A stretch of 64,000 nucleotides of DNA from CAZOJJ01 sp964580105 (lineage in GTDB: Bacteria; Bacteroidota; Rhodothermia; Rhodothermales; Rubricoccaceae), in NCBI GenBank assembly GCA_964580105.1, contig CAZOJJ010000009.1:1-64000 (forward strand), given 5' to 3'. Shown one piece after another: positions 16,862-25,210 of the stretch. Below the pieces are notes generated by a model. It saw only the letters and a list, made by a program, of their open reading frames with translations, did no database searches and had not been told where the DNA came from. Numbering within the stretch: position 1 is the first letter of the stretch; each line of letters starts with the position of its first letter. The position numbers and the translations under genes were made by a program.

Positions 16862-19453
16862 ATGGCCAAGTCCACGCCCAGCAAACCCACGAGCAAGACC
16901 CAGCAGCCCGCGCCGCTGGAAGGCAACAAGGTCTGGCGCGAGCGCGGGCGGGTGCGGAAGTCGGCCTCGGTGCTCCGCGAGAAGTCGGCGTGGGAGCGGC
17001 TGCCGTCGTGGGCGCAGCACGCCGTCTGCATCGGCTTCCTGCTCGCCGTCGCGCTGGGCTTCTTCAGCGCCACCACGTTCGGCGGCCGGACGCTCGTCGG
17101 CGGCGACATCGTGCAGTGGCGGGGGATGGCCGAGGCGATGCTCCAGTACGAGGAGGCCACCGGCGCAGACGCGCTGTGGGCGCCGAACGTGTTCTCCGGG
17201 ATGCCGGGGTACATGATCCACTACCCGCTGAAGGTGCCGGGCGTGGACTCGGTGCTGCGCGGGCTCCGCGCGCTGGGGCTCTGGCCCGTGGCGCACTTCG
17301 TCGCGCTGCTGCTGGGGACGTACCTCCTCGTCTACGTCCTCACGCGGAGCAAGCTGGCCGGGACCCTCAGCGCCGTCGCCTTCGGGTTGACGACGTACCT
17401 CCCGCTCATCCTCACGGCCGGGCACAACACCAAGTTCGTGGCGCTGGCCTTTGCGCCGTGGCTGCTGCTCGCCTTCGCCGCCGTCCTCTACCGGCCGGAC
17501 GACTCGGGCTGGATGCGCAACCTCCTCCTGGCGTGCCTCTTCGCCATCGCCGCCTCGATCAACCTCCGGGCCGGGCACATCCAGATCACGTACTACGTCG
17601 TCTTCCTCGCGGGCGTGTGGTGGCTCGCCGAGGGGGTGACGGCGATCCGGCTGGGCCGGTGGAAGCGGTTCGGCGTCTCGACCGCGCTCCTCCTCCTCGG
17701 CGCCGTGCTGGCCCTGGCGATGGTGGCGCAGCCGTACCTCGCGCAGTGGGAGTACAAGGCGTACACGACCCGCTCGGCGGGCGAGGGCGGCGGGCTGGCG
17801 TGGAGCTACGCGATGGCGTGGAGCCAGGGCGTGGGCGAGCTCCTCACGCTCGTCGTGGCCGACGCCTTCGGCGGGAGCCGGCTCTACTGGGGGCCGAAGA
17901 CGTTCACGGCGGGGCCGCACTACGTGGGGCCGCTGGTGCTCCTGCTCGCCGTCCTCGGCGTCTTCGGCGTGGCCCGCCGGGCCTCAGCCGGCCTCGGCGT
18001 CGCGGCGGTGCTGATGACGCTGTTCGCGCTGGGCGAGCACCTCCCGCTGGTGAACCGGCCGATGTTCGAGCTCTTCCCGCTCTTCTCCAGCTTCCGCGTA
18101 CCCGAGACGTGGCTGGCGGCCGTGGCCCTGGCGCTGGCCGTGCTGGCGGGCTACGGCGTCTACTACGTCCAGCGCCGCGAGGCGACGCCCGAGGCGGAGG
18201 AGCGCAAGACGCGCTGGCTCTACGCGGGCACCGGGCTGATGCTCGTCTTCCTCGGCGTGCTCTACCTCGGGGCCGGTTCGCTGTTCGATTACGGCCGTCC
18301 GGGCGAGGCCGAGCAGGTCGAGATGGCCATCGCCCAGCAGGCGGGCGTGGGGCGGAGCGACCCGCGCGTCCGGCAGGCGGCGGCGGAGTACCTCCGCGGC
18401 GCCCGCGAGGAGCGCGAGGCGATGCTGCGGGGCGACGCGCTCCGGGGGCTCGGCTTCCTCCTCGCGGCCGGCCTGCTCCTCGTGCTCTACCGGCGCCGGG
18501 TGCTCCCGGCCTGGGCCGCCGCCGCCGGCCTCATCCTCCTGGTGACCGTTGACCTCTGGAAGGTGGACCGGCGCTACTACAACGACGAGACGCCCGCCCT
18601 CCGCGCCCGCAGCGGCGTGGCGGCGTCCGTCGAGGAGTACGCGTTCGACCGCTTCCTCCAGAACCGGGTCGAGGAGGCGGGCGGGCCGGGTCACTTCCGC
18701 GTCCTCCCGCTCTACACCAACCCCACGCAGGACGCCCGCTCGTCGTTCTACTACGAGTCGGTCGCGGGCTATCACGGGGCCAAGCTGGCGCTCTACCAGG
18801 ACTACCTCGACCACCTCCTGCTCACGCCCGAGGGCGGCGTGAACCCCAACGCCATCCACCTGATGAGCGCGCGCTACGTCGTCGCCCAGCAGCCGCTGCC
18901 GGGGATGGAGCCGGTCTATCAGGACCCCCAGGCCGGCCTGCTCGTCCTCGAAAACCCGGACGCGCTCCCGCGTGCCTTCCTGGTGGACAGCGTGGCCGTC
19001 GTGCCGGACGAAGAGGCGATGTACGCGGTGCTCCTCGACCCGGCCACCGACCTCCGCCGCACGGCCTTCCTTTACGACGCACCCCCCGAGGGCTACGCCC
19101 CGGCCCCGTCGGACTCCACGACGACGGCCCGCGTGGAGTTGGAGCGCTACACGCCGCGCGACATCGTCTGGCAGGTGGAAACCGACCGGCCCCGCCTCCT
19201 CGTGGCCGGCGAGGTCTACTACCCGGCCGGCTGGCACGCCACCATCGACGGCGAGCCGGCCCTGATCCTCCGCGTCGACCACCTGCTGCGGGGGGTCATG
19301 ATCCCGCCCGGGCGGCACATCGTGCGGATGGAGTTCGCCCCCGCAAGCCACCGCAACGGCATCCTCATCGCGTGGATGGCGACGCTGCTCGTGTACCTCG
19401 GGGCGGTCGCCCTGGGTGGCCTGCTCTGGTACCGGAGAGGGCACCCGCATTGA
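16862..19453 (+). CDS. YfhO-family integral membrane protein
   Basis: 863 aa. Cytoplasmic Lys/Ser/Pro-rich N-terminus, then 11-13 TM helices and a large soluble C-terminal domain closed by a final TM helix (about 840-858). The periplasmic stretch with GGDIVQWRGMAEAM and SGMPGYMIHYP is typical of Bacteroidota YfhO proteins. YfhO members are GT-C-like and are linked to transfer of sugars onto lipid-linked or envelope polymers; the exact substrate is unknown. It heads a run of glycan genes. ATG 16862 was chosen because the -7 box lies upstream and codon bias starts there. Confidence 0.82.
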   Translation: MAKSTPSKPTSKTQQPAPLEGNKVWRERGRVRKSASVLREKSAWERLPSWAQHAVCIGFLLAVALGFFSATTFGGRTLVGGDIVQWRGMAEAMLQYEEATGADALWAPNVFSGMPGYMIHYPLKVPGVDSVLRGLRALGLWPVAHFVALLLGTYLLVYVLTRSKLAGTLSAVAFGLTTYLPLILTAGHNTKFVALAFAPWLLLAFAAVLYRPDDSGWMRNLLLACLFAIAASINLRAGHIQITYYVVFLAGVWWLAEGVTAIRLGRWKRFGVSTALLLLGAVLALAMVAQPYLAQWEYKAYTTRSAGEGGGLAWSYAMAWSQGVGELLTLVVADAFGGSRLYWGPKTFTAGPHYVGPLVLLLAVLGVFGVARRASAGLGVAAVLMTLFALGEHLPLVNRPMFELFPLFSSFRVPETWLAAVALALAVLAGYGVYYVQRREATPEAEERKTRWLYAGTGLMLVFLGVLYLGAGSLFDYGRPGEAEQVEMAIAQQAGVGRSDPRVRQAAAEYLRGAREEREAMLRGDALRGLGFLLAAGLLLVLYRRRVLPAWAAAAGLILLVTVDLWKVDRRYYNDETPALRARSGVAASVEEYAFDRFLQNRVEEAGGPGHFRVLPLYTNPTQDARSSFYYESVAGYHGAKLALYQDYLDHLLLTPEGGVNPNAIHLMSARYVVAQQPLPGMEPVYQDPQAGLLVLENPDALPRAFLVDSVAVVPDEEAMYAVLLDPATDLRRTAFLYDAPPEGYAPAPSDSTTTARVELERYTPRDIVWQVETDRPRLLVAGEVYYPAGWHATIDGEPALILRVDHLLRGVMIPPGRHIVRMEFAPASHRNGILIAWMATLLVYLGAVALGGLLWYRRGHPH

Positions 19454-19580
19454 CGCCGACCTCGCTCGATGGCTGCTGGCGGGTGCCCGTTACGCCGGGG
19501 ACGGACATCGTTTGAGTCCGCGCAGGCGCACGGGAGACGGCCCGCCTGGTGACGATACGCCGCGAGCCGGCGCGGCGGGC

Positions 19581-19588
19581 TATTTTGC
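19581..19588 (+). promoter_or_regulatory. -7 box TATTTTGC upstream of the GT4 gene
   Basis: TA-TT-TTG lies 55 nt before the GTG start at 19636, in a stretch of lower GC than its surroundings. No clear -33 element. Moderate candidate. Confidence 0.4.
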
Positions 19589-19635
19589 CGGGCGCGGCTC
19601 CATCCGGGGCCGCGCTCGCTTTTTCGCCCTGCGCT

Positions 19636-20943
19636 GTGAACCGCGTCCTCGTCGTCTCCTACTACTTCCCGCCCTCCGGCGGGCCGGGCGTGCAGCGCGT
19701 CCTCAAGTTCGTCAAGTACCTCCGGGGCTACGGCTACGAGCCCGAGGTGCTCACCGTCGCCGACGGGGCGTACCCGGAGCTCGACCTCGCCCTCCTCGGC
19801 GACGTGCCCGAGGCCGTCCGGGTGCACCGGACGAAGGCGCTCGATCCCTTCGGCGCCTACGCCGCGCTGACGGGCCGCACGCGGAAGGAGGCCGTCACCG
19901 TGGGCTCGGTGCAGGGCGGCGGGCGCCTGGCCGGCCTCGCGCGGTGGGTGCGCGCCAACGTGTTCCTGCCGGACGCCCGTGTCGGGTGGGTGCCCTACGC
20001 CGCCCGCGAGGCCGCACGGCTCCACGCCGCCGCGCCGTACGACGTGGTCCTCACGTCCGGCCCGCCGCACTCGGCCCACCTCGTCGGCCGGGCGCTGCGC
20101 CGGAAGACCGGCGTGCCCTGGGTGGCCGACCTCCGCGACCCCTGGACCGGCATCAACTTCTACGACGAGCTGCCGATGGGCCGCCTCGCCCGGCGGATGG
20201 ACCGGGGCCTGGAGCGGTCGGTGCTCCGCGAGGCGACGCGGCTCGTGACGGTGAGCCCATCGTGGAAGCGGCTGCTGGTGGAGCAGGGAGAACGTTCGCC
20301 GGACGAGGTCGCCGTCGTCCACAACGGGTTCGACGCGGAGGACTTCGCGGCCGAGGCACCCGCCGTACAGACGGAGGCATTCACACTCACGCACGTCGGC
20401 AGCCTGTACGACTCCCGCAACCCCGAGGCGCTGTGGGCGGCGATCCGCCGGCTCCGCGACCAGGGCGGACTGGCGCGGTTTCGGGTCCGGCTGATCGGGC
20501 GCGTCGGGGAGGCGACCACCGCGTCCATCGCCCGCGAAGGACTGGAGGGCCTCGTGACCGCCGAGCCCTACGCGCCGCACGACGAGGCCGTGGCCGCCAT
20601 GCGGGCGGCGACGATGCTCCTGCTGACCATCGAGCCCTTCGCCGCCGAGGCGGGGATGATCACCGGGAAGCTCTACGAGTACCTCGCCGCCGGCCGCCCC
20701 GTCCTCGGCCTCGGGCCTGCAACGGGCGATGCCGCCCGCCTGTTGGCGGAGACGCGCGGCGGCCGAATGCTGGCGCGGGACGATGCCGACGGACTGGTGG
20801 AAGCCCTGGCCCGCGCCTATGCCGACTGGGAGGCGGGCCGGATGCCTGCCGGAGCGGTGCCCGAGGCCATCGCTGCCTACAGCCGGGAGGCCCAGACGGG
20901 CCGGCTGAGCGAGGTCCTCGACGCAGCCCGCCGCGCGGCCTGA
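19636..20943 (+). CDS. Glycosyltransferase, GT4 family
   Basis: 435 aa from GTG 19636, where the first beta strand VNRVLVVSYYFPPSGGPGVQR begins; upstream codons read like leader sequence. The N-terminal domain carries the PPSGGPGVQR nucleotide-sugar loop seen in capsule/O-antigen GT4 enzymes. The C-terminal half has LTHVGSLYDSRNPE and the conserved acidic end motif (KLYEYLAAGRPVLGLGP). It probably adds a sugar to a lipid-linked oligosaccharide at the cytoplasmic face. It is part of the 16.9-24.3 kb glycan block. Confidence 0.85.
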   Translation: MNRVLVVSYYFPPSGGPGVQRVLKFVKYLRGYGYEPEVLTVADGAYPELDLALLGDVPEAVRVHRTKALDPFGAYAALTGRTRKEAVTVGSVQGGGRLAGLARWVRANVFLPDARVGWVPYAAREAARLHAAAPYDVVLTSGPPHSAHLVGRALRRKTGVPWVADLRDPWTGINFYDELPMGRLARRMDRGLERSVLREATRLVTVSPSWKRLLVEQGERSPDEVAVVHNGFDAEDFAAEAPAVQTEAFTLTHVGSLYDSRNPEALWAAIRRLRDQGGLARFRVRLIGRVGEATTASIAREGLEGLVTAEPYAPHDEAVAAMRAATMLLLTIEPFAAEAGMITGKLYEYLAAGRPVLGLGPATGDAARLLAETRGGRMLARDDADGLVEALARAYADWEAGRMPAGAVPEAIAAYSREAQTGRLSEVLDAARRAA

Positions 20944-21019
20944 TGCGGATTGCACCGGATTTCTACGCCGATCCCACCCCGCGGACGCCTACCTTGCCCG
21001 CCGCCGCATTCGCCACCCC

Positions 21020-21577
21020 ATGACCGACCTGCAGACGGGCTCCCACCTGCCCCGGCCCGACGACGCCGTCACGGCCGACCGCTTCGCCCGGACGCTGGCC
21101 TTCGTCGAGGCCGCGCTGCCCGCTCCGGCCCGGCTGCTCGACCTCGGGCCGCCCAACCCGCTCGCCGCCCGGTTCGCCGCGCGCGGCTACGCGGTCTCGA
21201 ACACGGAGGGCGACCTCGACGTTGCCCCCCACCAGGCGGCCGAGGCGGAGGTGGACGCCGTGACGGCCTTCGAGGTGTTGGAGCACCTGGTGGCCCCGTT
21301 CAACGTGCTCCGCGCCATCCGGGCGCCGCGCCTCTTCGCCAGCGTGCCGCTGCGGCTGTGGTTCGCGCCGGCCTACCGCAACCCGCACGACGCCTGGGAC
21401 CGCCACTTCCACGAGTTCGAGCCGTGGCAGTTCGACTGGCTGCTGGAGAAGGCGGGCTGGCGGATCGTCCGGCGCGAGCGCTGGATCCCGAAGCCGGCCG
21501 GCCTTCCGCTTGGCGTCCGCCCGCTCCTCCGGCGCGTCACGCCCCGCTGGTACGTCGTCGAAGCCGTCCGGCCCTAG
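21020..21577 (+). CDS. SAM-dependent methyltransferase (class I)
   Basis: 185 aa. The short Rossmann-type enzyme has a motif I-like LLDLGPPNPLAARFAARG, an acidic strand (NTEGDLD) and AFEVLEHLVAPFNVL, typical of the type 11 methyltransferases found in glycan clusters. It contains HFHEFEP late in the domain, as in small-molecule methyltransferases. A -7-like TACCTTGC is at 20990-20997. The next gene begins 9 nt after its stop, suggesting joint expression. Substrate, perhaps a sugar, is inferred from context only. Confidence 0.72.
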   Translation: MTDLQTGSHLPRPDDAVTADRFARTLAFVEAALPAPARLLDLGPPNPLAARFAARGYAVSNTEGDLDVAPHQAAEAEVDAVTAFEVLEHLVAPFNVLRAIRAPRLFASVPLRLWFAPAYRNPHDAWDRHFHEFEPWQFDWLLEKAGWRIVRRERWIPKPAGLPLGVRPLLRRVTPRWYVVEAVRP

Positions 21578-21586
21578 CCTGCGCCC

Positions 21587-22789
21587 ATGCACGTCTTGAT
21601 GGTCATGGATCACCCGTTTCCTCCCGACCTCCGGGTGGAGAACGAGATCCAGTCGCTCGGGCGGGCGGGGATCGAGGTGACGATGCTCGCCATTGCCCCG
21701 GACGAGCGGTCGGCCGAAAGCGAGCACCTCGGCGCGCGGATCGTCCGGGATCGGCTCCCGGCCCAGGTGCGCAATAAGATGCGCGGCTTCGCCGGGACGC
21801 TTCCGCTGATGGATCAGTATGTGGCGCGACGTGCCCGAGCGCTCTACGCCGAGCGCCCGTTCGACGCCATCCACGCGCACGACCTCTACCTCGTCGGCGG
21901 AGCCCTCCGCGCCGGCCGGCGGCTGGGCGTGCCTGTCGTGGCGGACCTCCACGAGAACTGGGTCGAGGCGCTGAAGCACTACGCCTGGAGTACGCGCTTT
22001 CCGGGGCGCCTCGTCGTCAACATCCCGCGCTGGGAGCGGGTGGAGCGCCGCTGGGTGAACGAGGCCGACCGCCTCGTCGTCGTGATCGAGGAAGCCGCCG
22101 CCCGCTACGAGGTGATGGGTGTCGATCCCGAGCACATCGCCGTCGTGCCCAACTACGTCCGCCTCGAGTCGTTCGAAGGGTACCCGCTGGACGAAGTGCT
22201 GATCGAACGCCTGCGCTCGCCGTTCACCCTCGTCTACACCGGCGTAATCGACGTGCATCGCGGGCTGGACTCGGTGCTCCGCGCCTTTCCCCAGGTGCGC
22301 GCCGCGGTGCCCGGTGCCCGGCTGGTCATCGCCGGGGACGGGCGCATCCGGCCCGAACTGGAGGCGCTGGCCGCCGACCTCGGCATTCGGGACGCCGTGC
22401 TGTTCGAGGGGTGGCAGCCCCAGGAGCGCATCCGTTCCTACACCGCCGCCGCCGACGTCTGCCTCATCCCCCACCTCCGCACCGCCCACACCGATGCCAC
22501 CATCCCTCACAAGCTCTTCCACGCCATGGTGAGCGAGCGTGTGGTTGCCGTGAGCGATTGTCGCCCGCTCCGGCGGATCGTCGAGGCCGAAGGAGCAGGC
22601 GTAGTGTTCGAGGCCGGAAACCCGCAGGCCATCGCCGAGGCCCTGATCGGCCTGGCCCGCCGGCCGGAGGAACGCCGACGGATGGGCGAGCGCGGGCGTG
22701 CCGCCGTCCTGGTGCGGTACCACTGGGAGGCCGGGGCCGAGCGGCTCGTCCAGATGTATCGGGATCTGGCCCCGTCCTCCTTCGCGTGA
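21587..22789 (+). CDS. Glycosyltransferase, GT4 family
   Basis: 400 aa. N-terminal VLMVMDHPFPPDLRVENE is typical of GT4 enzymes acting on surface polysaccharide. DAIHAHDLYLVGGALRAG and VVADLHENW mark the acceptor domain. In the C-terminal half, LVYTGVIDVHRGLDSVLRA and the E-rich end motif (IPHKLFHAMVSERVVAVSD) give the GT-B fold with a retaining EX7E-like signature. Its stop codon overlaps the start of the flippase gene (GTGA). Confidence 0.87.
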   Translation: MHVLMVMDHPFPPDLRVENEIQSLGRAGIEVTMLAIAPDERSAESEHLGARIVRDRLPAQVRNKMRGFAGTLPLMDQYVARRARALYAERPFDAIHAHDLYLVGGALRAGRRLGVPVVADLHENWVEALKHYAWSTRFPGRLVVNIPRWERVERRWVNEADRLVVVIEEAAARYEVMGVDPEHIAVVPNYVRLESFEGYPLDEVLIERLRSPFTLVYTGVIDVHRGLDSVLRAFPQVRAAVPGARLVIAGDGRIRPELEALAADLGIRDAVLFEGWQPQERIRSYTAAADVCLIPHLRTAHTDATIPHKLFHAMVSERVVAVSDCRPLRRIVEAEGAGVVFEAGNPQAIAEALIGLARRPEERRRMGERGRAAVLVRYHWEAGAERLVQMYRDLAPSSFA

Positions 22790-24342
22790 GCACGCCTTCC
22801 GATAGTCCTCACGCGGCCTCGTCCACGCTGGCACGCCTGCTCCGGCACGGCGGCCTCTACACGCTGAGCAACCTCGGCGTCAAGGTGGCGGGGCTGCTGC
22901 TGCTGGGGCTTTACCTCAACCCCGCCTTCCTCGACCAGGCCGACTACGGCCGGTTCCAGCTCCTCGAAGCCGTCGGCCAGCTGCTCGTGCTCGTAGGCGG
23001 GTTCGGCCTCGCGGCGGGGATGCTCAAGTTCCTCCACGACGCCCGCTACGCCGCCGACCGCGACGCGCTCCCGCTGACGACGCTCGTCGGCACCCTCGTC
23101 TGCGCGCTGGGGGTGGCCGTCTTGCTGGTGCTCTTCGAGCGGCCTCTCGCCGCCTTCCTGGTGGACGACCCGGCGGCCGTCTGGCCCGTTCGCCTCACGG
23201 CGGCATACGTGGTGCTCAAGCTGGTCGGCGCCGTGCCGTACACGCTGCTGCGGGCGCAGGAGCGGGCCGGGTGGTTCGCCCTCGCCGCCCTCGCCGAGGC
23301 GGGCCTCCTCGTGGCAGCCGTGGCCTACTCCCTGGCCGTGCTGCACGGGGGGCTCGTCGGCGTGATGGCGGGTTTCGTGGCGTCGGCCGGCGGCAGCACG
23401 CTGCTGCTGACGGCGGCGATGCTGGCCCGCACGCGGCCCCGGCTGGACCTCCGGCTGCTCCGCCCGCTCTTCGCCTTCGGCGCGCCGCTCGCGATGGCGG
23501 GGCTCGCCTCCCTCGCCCTCAACGCGGGCGACCGTTTCGTGCTCAAGGCCTTCACCGACGCCGACACCGTCGGCATCTACGGCCTCGCGGCGAAGTACGG
23601 CGGCCTCATAAACATGGTGTTCGTGCAGAGCTTCAACCTCGCCTTCTCGGTGATCGGGCTGAAGGCGCTGGCCGAGGGCGGGGACGGGGCCGACGTCCAC
23701 CGCCGGACGTTCCGGCACTTCGCCGTGCTCACCGGCTGGGGCGTCCTCGGCGTCTCCCTTCTTGCGCGCGACGTCACGGCGGCCATCTCGCCGAACCCGG
23801 CCTTCCTCGACGCCGAGCCGCTCGTGCTCCCCATCGCGCTCGGCTTCATGGCCTACGGGCTCTACTTCCTCGCGATGAACGTGCTCTACGCAGGCGGGCG
23901 GACGCGGGCCATCGCGGGGGGCGTGGCGGCGGCAGCCCTCGCCAACCTCGCCCTCAACGTCGTCGCGATCCCGTGGTTGGGGGCGATGGGCGCGGCGCTC
24001 ACCTCGCTCCTGGCCTACGCCGCGCTCGCGGCGCTCACGCTGCGGCGGGCGCACCGGATGGCGCCGGTGGCGTACCGCTGGGACGCCCTCGCGTCGGCGC
24101 TGCTGCTCGTGCTGGGGCTCTGGGCCGCCGCCCAGGTGTCGGCCGACTGGGATGCGCTGCCCCGGCTGGCGTACCGGCTCGGGCTGCTCGTGCTCTACCC
24201 CGTCGGCGTCGGCCTGGCCGGGCTCTACGCGCGCGAGGAAGTGGCGACGATGCTCACCGGGGTGCGGCGCTGGCTCGGCCGGGAGCAGGCCGTGGCGGCG
24301 CCGGGAGCACGGCCGGAGCGGGGCGAAGACGGCCCGCGTTGA
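22786..24342 (+). CDS. Polysaccharide flippase (Wzx/MOP superfamily)
   Basis: 518 aa from GTG 22786, which overlaps the preceding TGA by 4 nt and shows translational coupling. About 12-14 TM helices. The N-terminus LLRHGGLYTLSNLGVKVAG and the mid-chain AGDRFVLKAFTDADTVGIYG are typical of the polysaccharide biosynthesis protein family, which moves undecaprenyl-linked oligosaccharide across the inner membrane. It completes the block with two glycosyltransferases and a methyltransferase. No polymerase (Wzy) is recognised nearby. Confidence 0.85.
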   Translation: MSTPSDSPHAASSTLARLLRHGGLYTLSNLGVKVAGLLLLGLYLNPAFLDQADYGRFQLLEAVGQLLVLVGGFGLAAGMLKFLHDARYAADRDALPLTTLVGTLVCALGVAVLLVLFERPLAAFLVDDPAAVWPVRLTAAYVVLKLVGAVPYTLLRAQERAGWFALAALAEAGLLVAAVAYSLAVLHGGLVGVMAGFVASAGGSTLLLTAAMLARTRPRLDLRLLRPLFAFGAPLAMAGLASLALNAGDRFVLKAFTDADTVGIYGLAAKYGGLINMVFVQSFNLAFSVIGLKALAEGGDGADVHRRTFRHFAVLTGWGVLGVSLLARDVTAAISPNPAFLDAEPLVLPIALGFMAYGLYFLAMNVLYAGGRTRAIAGGVAAAALANLALNVVAIPWLGAMGAALTSLLAYAALAALTLRRAHRMAPVAYRWDALASALLLVLGLWAAAQVSADWDALPRLAYRLGLLVLYPVGVGLAGLYAREEVATMLTGVRRWLGREQAVAAPGARPERGEDGPR

Positions 24343-24370
24343 CTCCCGATCCGGCCGCCGGGTATATTGC
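24339..24370 (+). promoter_or_regulatory. Bacteroidota-type promoter for the BMC genes
   Basis: TTG at 24339-24341 (overlapping the flippase stop), 21 nt spacer, then TATATTGC at 24363-24370. The ATG is about 36 nt after the predicted initiation point. The spacing is identical to the promoter at 13162. Confidence 0.6.
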
Positions 24371-24410
24371 CCGACCCCGTTTCGTTCTCCTCCTTCGACA
24401 CCTTCCTTTC

Positions 24411-24707
24411 ATGGCCTCCTCGGACTACGGAATCGCCCTCGGCATGGTCGAAACGCGCGGCCTCGTCGGCGCCATCGAGGCGGCCGACGCCATGGTCAAA
24501 GCCGCCCGCGTCACCCTCATCGGCAAGGAGAAGATCGGTGGCGGCTACGTCACCGTCATGGTCCGGGGCGACGTCGGCGCCGTCAAGGCGGCGACGGACG
24601 CCGGGGCGGCGGCGGCCGAGCGCGTGGGCGAGCTCGTCTCGGTCCACGTCATCCCGCGCCCCCACGCCGACGTCGAGGCGATCCTCCCGGAAGGCTCCGT
24701 GGACTAA
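24411..24707 (+). CDS. Bacterial microcompartment shell protein, BMC-H (PduA/EutM/CcmK type)
   Basis: 98 aa single BMC domain, standard length for hexamer-forming shell tiles. It carries the whole family signature: ALGMVETRGLVGAIEAADAM, then KEKIGGGYVTVMVRGDVGAV, and ERVGELVSVHVIPRPHADVE. The pore loop is the canonical KIGGG, so a small polar pore is expected. The frame is open upstream through the flippase gene, but the promoter, codon pattern and family N-terminus place the start at ATG 24411. A second BMC-H gene follows after 37 nt. No signature enzyme, aldehyde dehydrogenase or BMC-P vertex gene is present in the window. Confidence 0.95.
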   Translation: MASSDYGIALGMVETRGLVGAIEAADAMVKAARVTLIGKEKIGGGYVTVMVRGDVGAVKAATDAGAAAAERVGELVSVHVIPRPHADVEAILPEGSVD

Positions 24708-24744
24708 ACGCGCCGCCCGCTTCCCGGGCCGGCGGCATCCCGCT

Positions 24745-25209
24745 ATGGCGCCCTTCGCACCGCGCGACGGCGAGGCCCTCGGCCTCCTCGAAACCCTCGG
24801 CCTCGTGGCGGCCATCGAGGGGGCCGACGCCATGCTCAAGGCGGCCGACGTCCGCCTCGTGACGCAGGAGCGCACGGTGCCGGGGCTGATCACCTGCACC
24901 GTCGCCGGGGAGACGGCGGCGGTCCGTGCGGCCGTCGAGGCGGGGCGGGCGGCGGCCGAGCGCGTCGGGCGCGTCGTCTCCGCCCACGTCATCCCGCGCC
25001 CGGCCGACGACGTGTGGGGCGTGCTCGGGAAGGACGCCGCGCGCGCCCTCACAGACGAGGGCGCGTCGGCCGACGACTACGCGGCCCGGACGGTGCCGGA
25101 GCTGCGCGGTCTCGCCCGCGAGCGCGCCACGGAGGCCTTCAGCGGCCGGGCCATCGCGCGCGCGTCGAAGGAGCAGCTGCTTCGCTTCCTCCGCACCGGC
25201 CGGGCGTGA
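24745..25209 (+). CDS. BMC-H shell protein with C-terminal Rho-N/SAP-like extension
   Basis: 154 aa. Residues about 8-95 form a BMC domain (ALGLLETLGLVAAIEGADAM...AERVGRVVSAHVIPRP). The pore loop reads RTVPGL instead of KIGGG, so permeability should differ from the neighbour. Residues 110-154 form a helical tail (TVPELRGLARER, then FSGRAIARASKEQLLRFLR) resembling Rho_N/SAP-like extensions that I recall from some shell proteins. The tail may bind cargo, nucleic acid or another protein. The YbbR gene starts one base after the stop, so the three genes are probably one transcript. Confidence 0.92.
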   Translation: MAPFAPRDGEALGLLETLGLVAAIEGADAMLKAADVRLVTQERTVPGLITCTVAGETAAVRAAVEAGRAAAERVGRVVSAHVIPRPADDVWGVLGKDAARALTDEGASADDYAARTVPELRGLARERATEAFSGRAIARASKEQLLRFLRTGRA

Positions 25210-25210
25210 C

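Noticed and set aside
20950..20997. TTG 20950 with TACCTTGC 20990 as a complete promoter for the methyltransferase
   Set aside because: The spacer is 37 nt, far beyond the 19-22 nt seen in the good promoters; only the -7-like box was noted.
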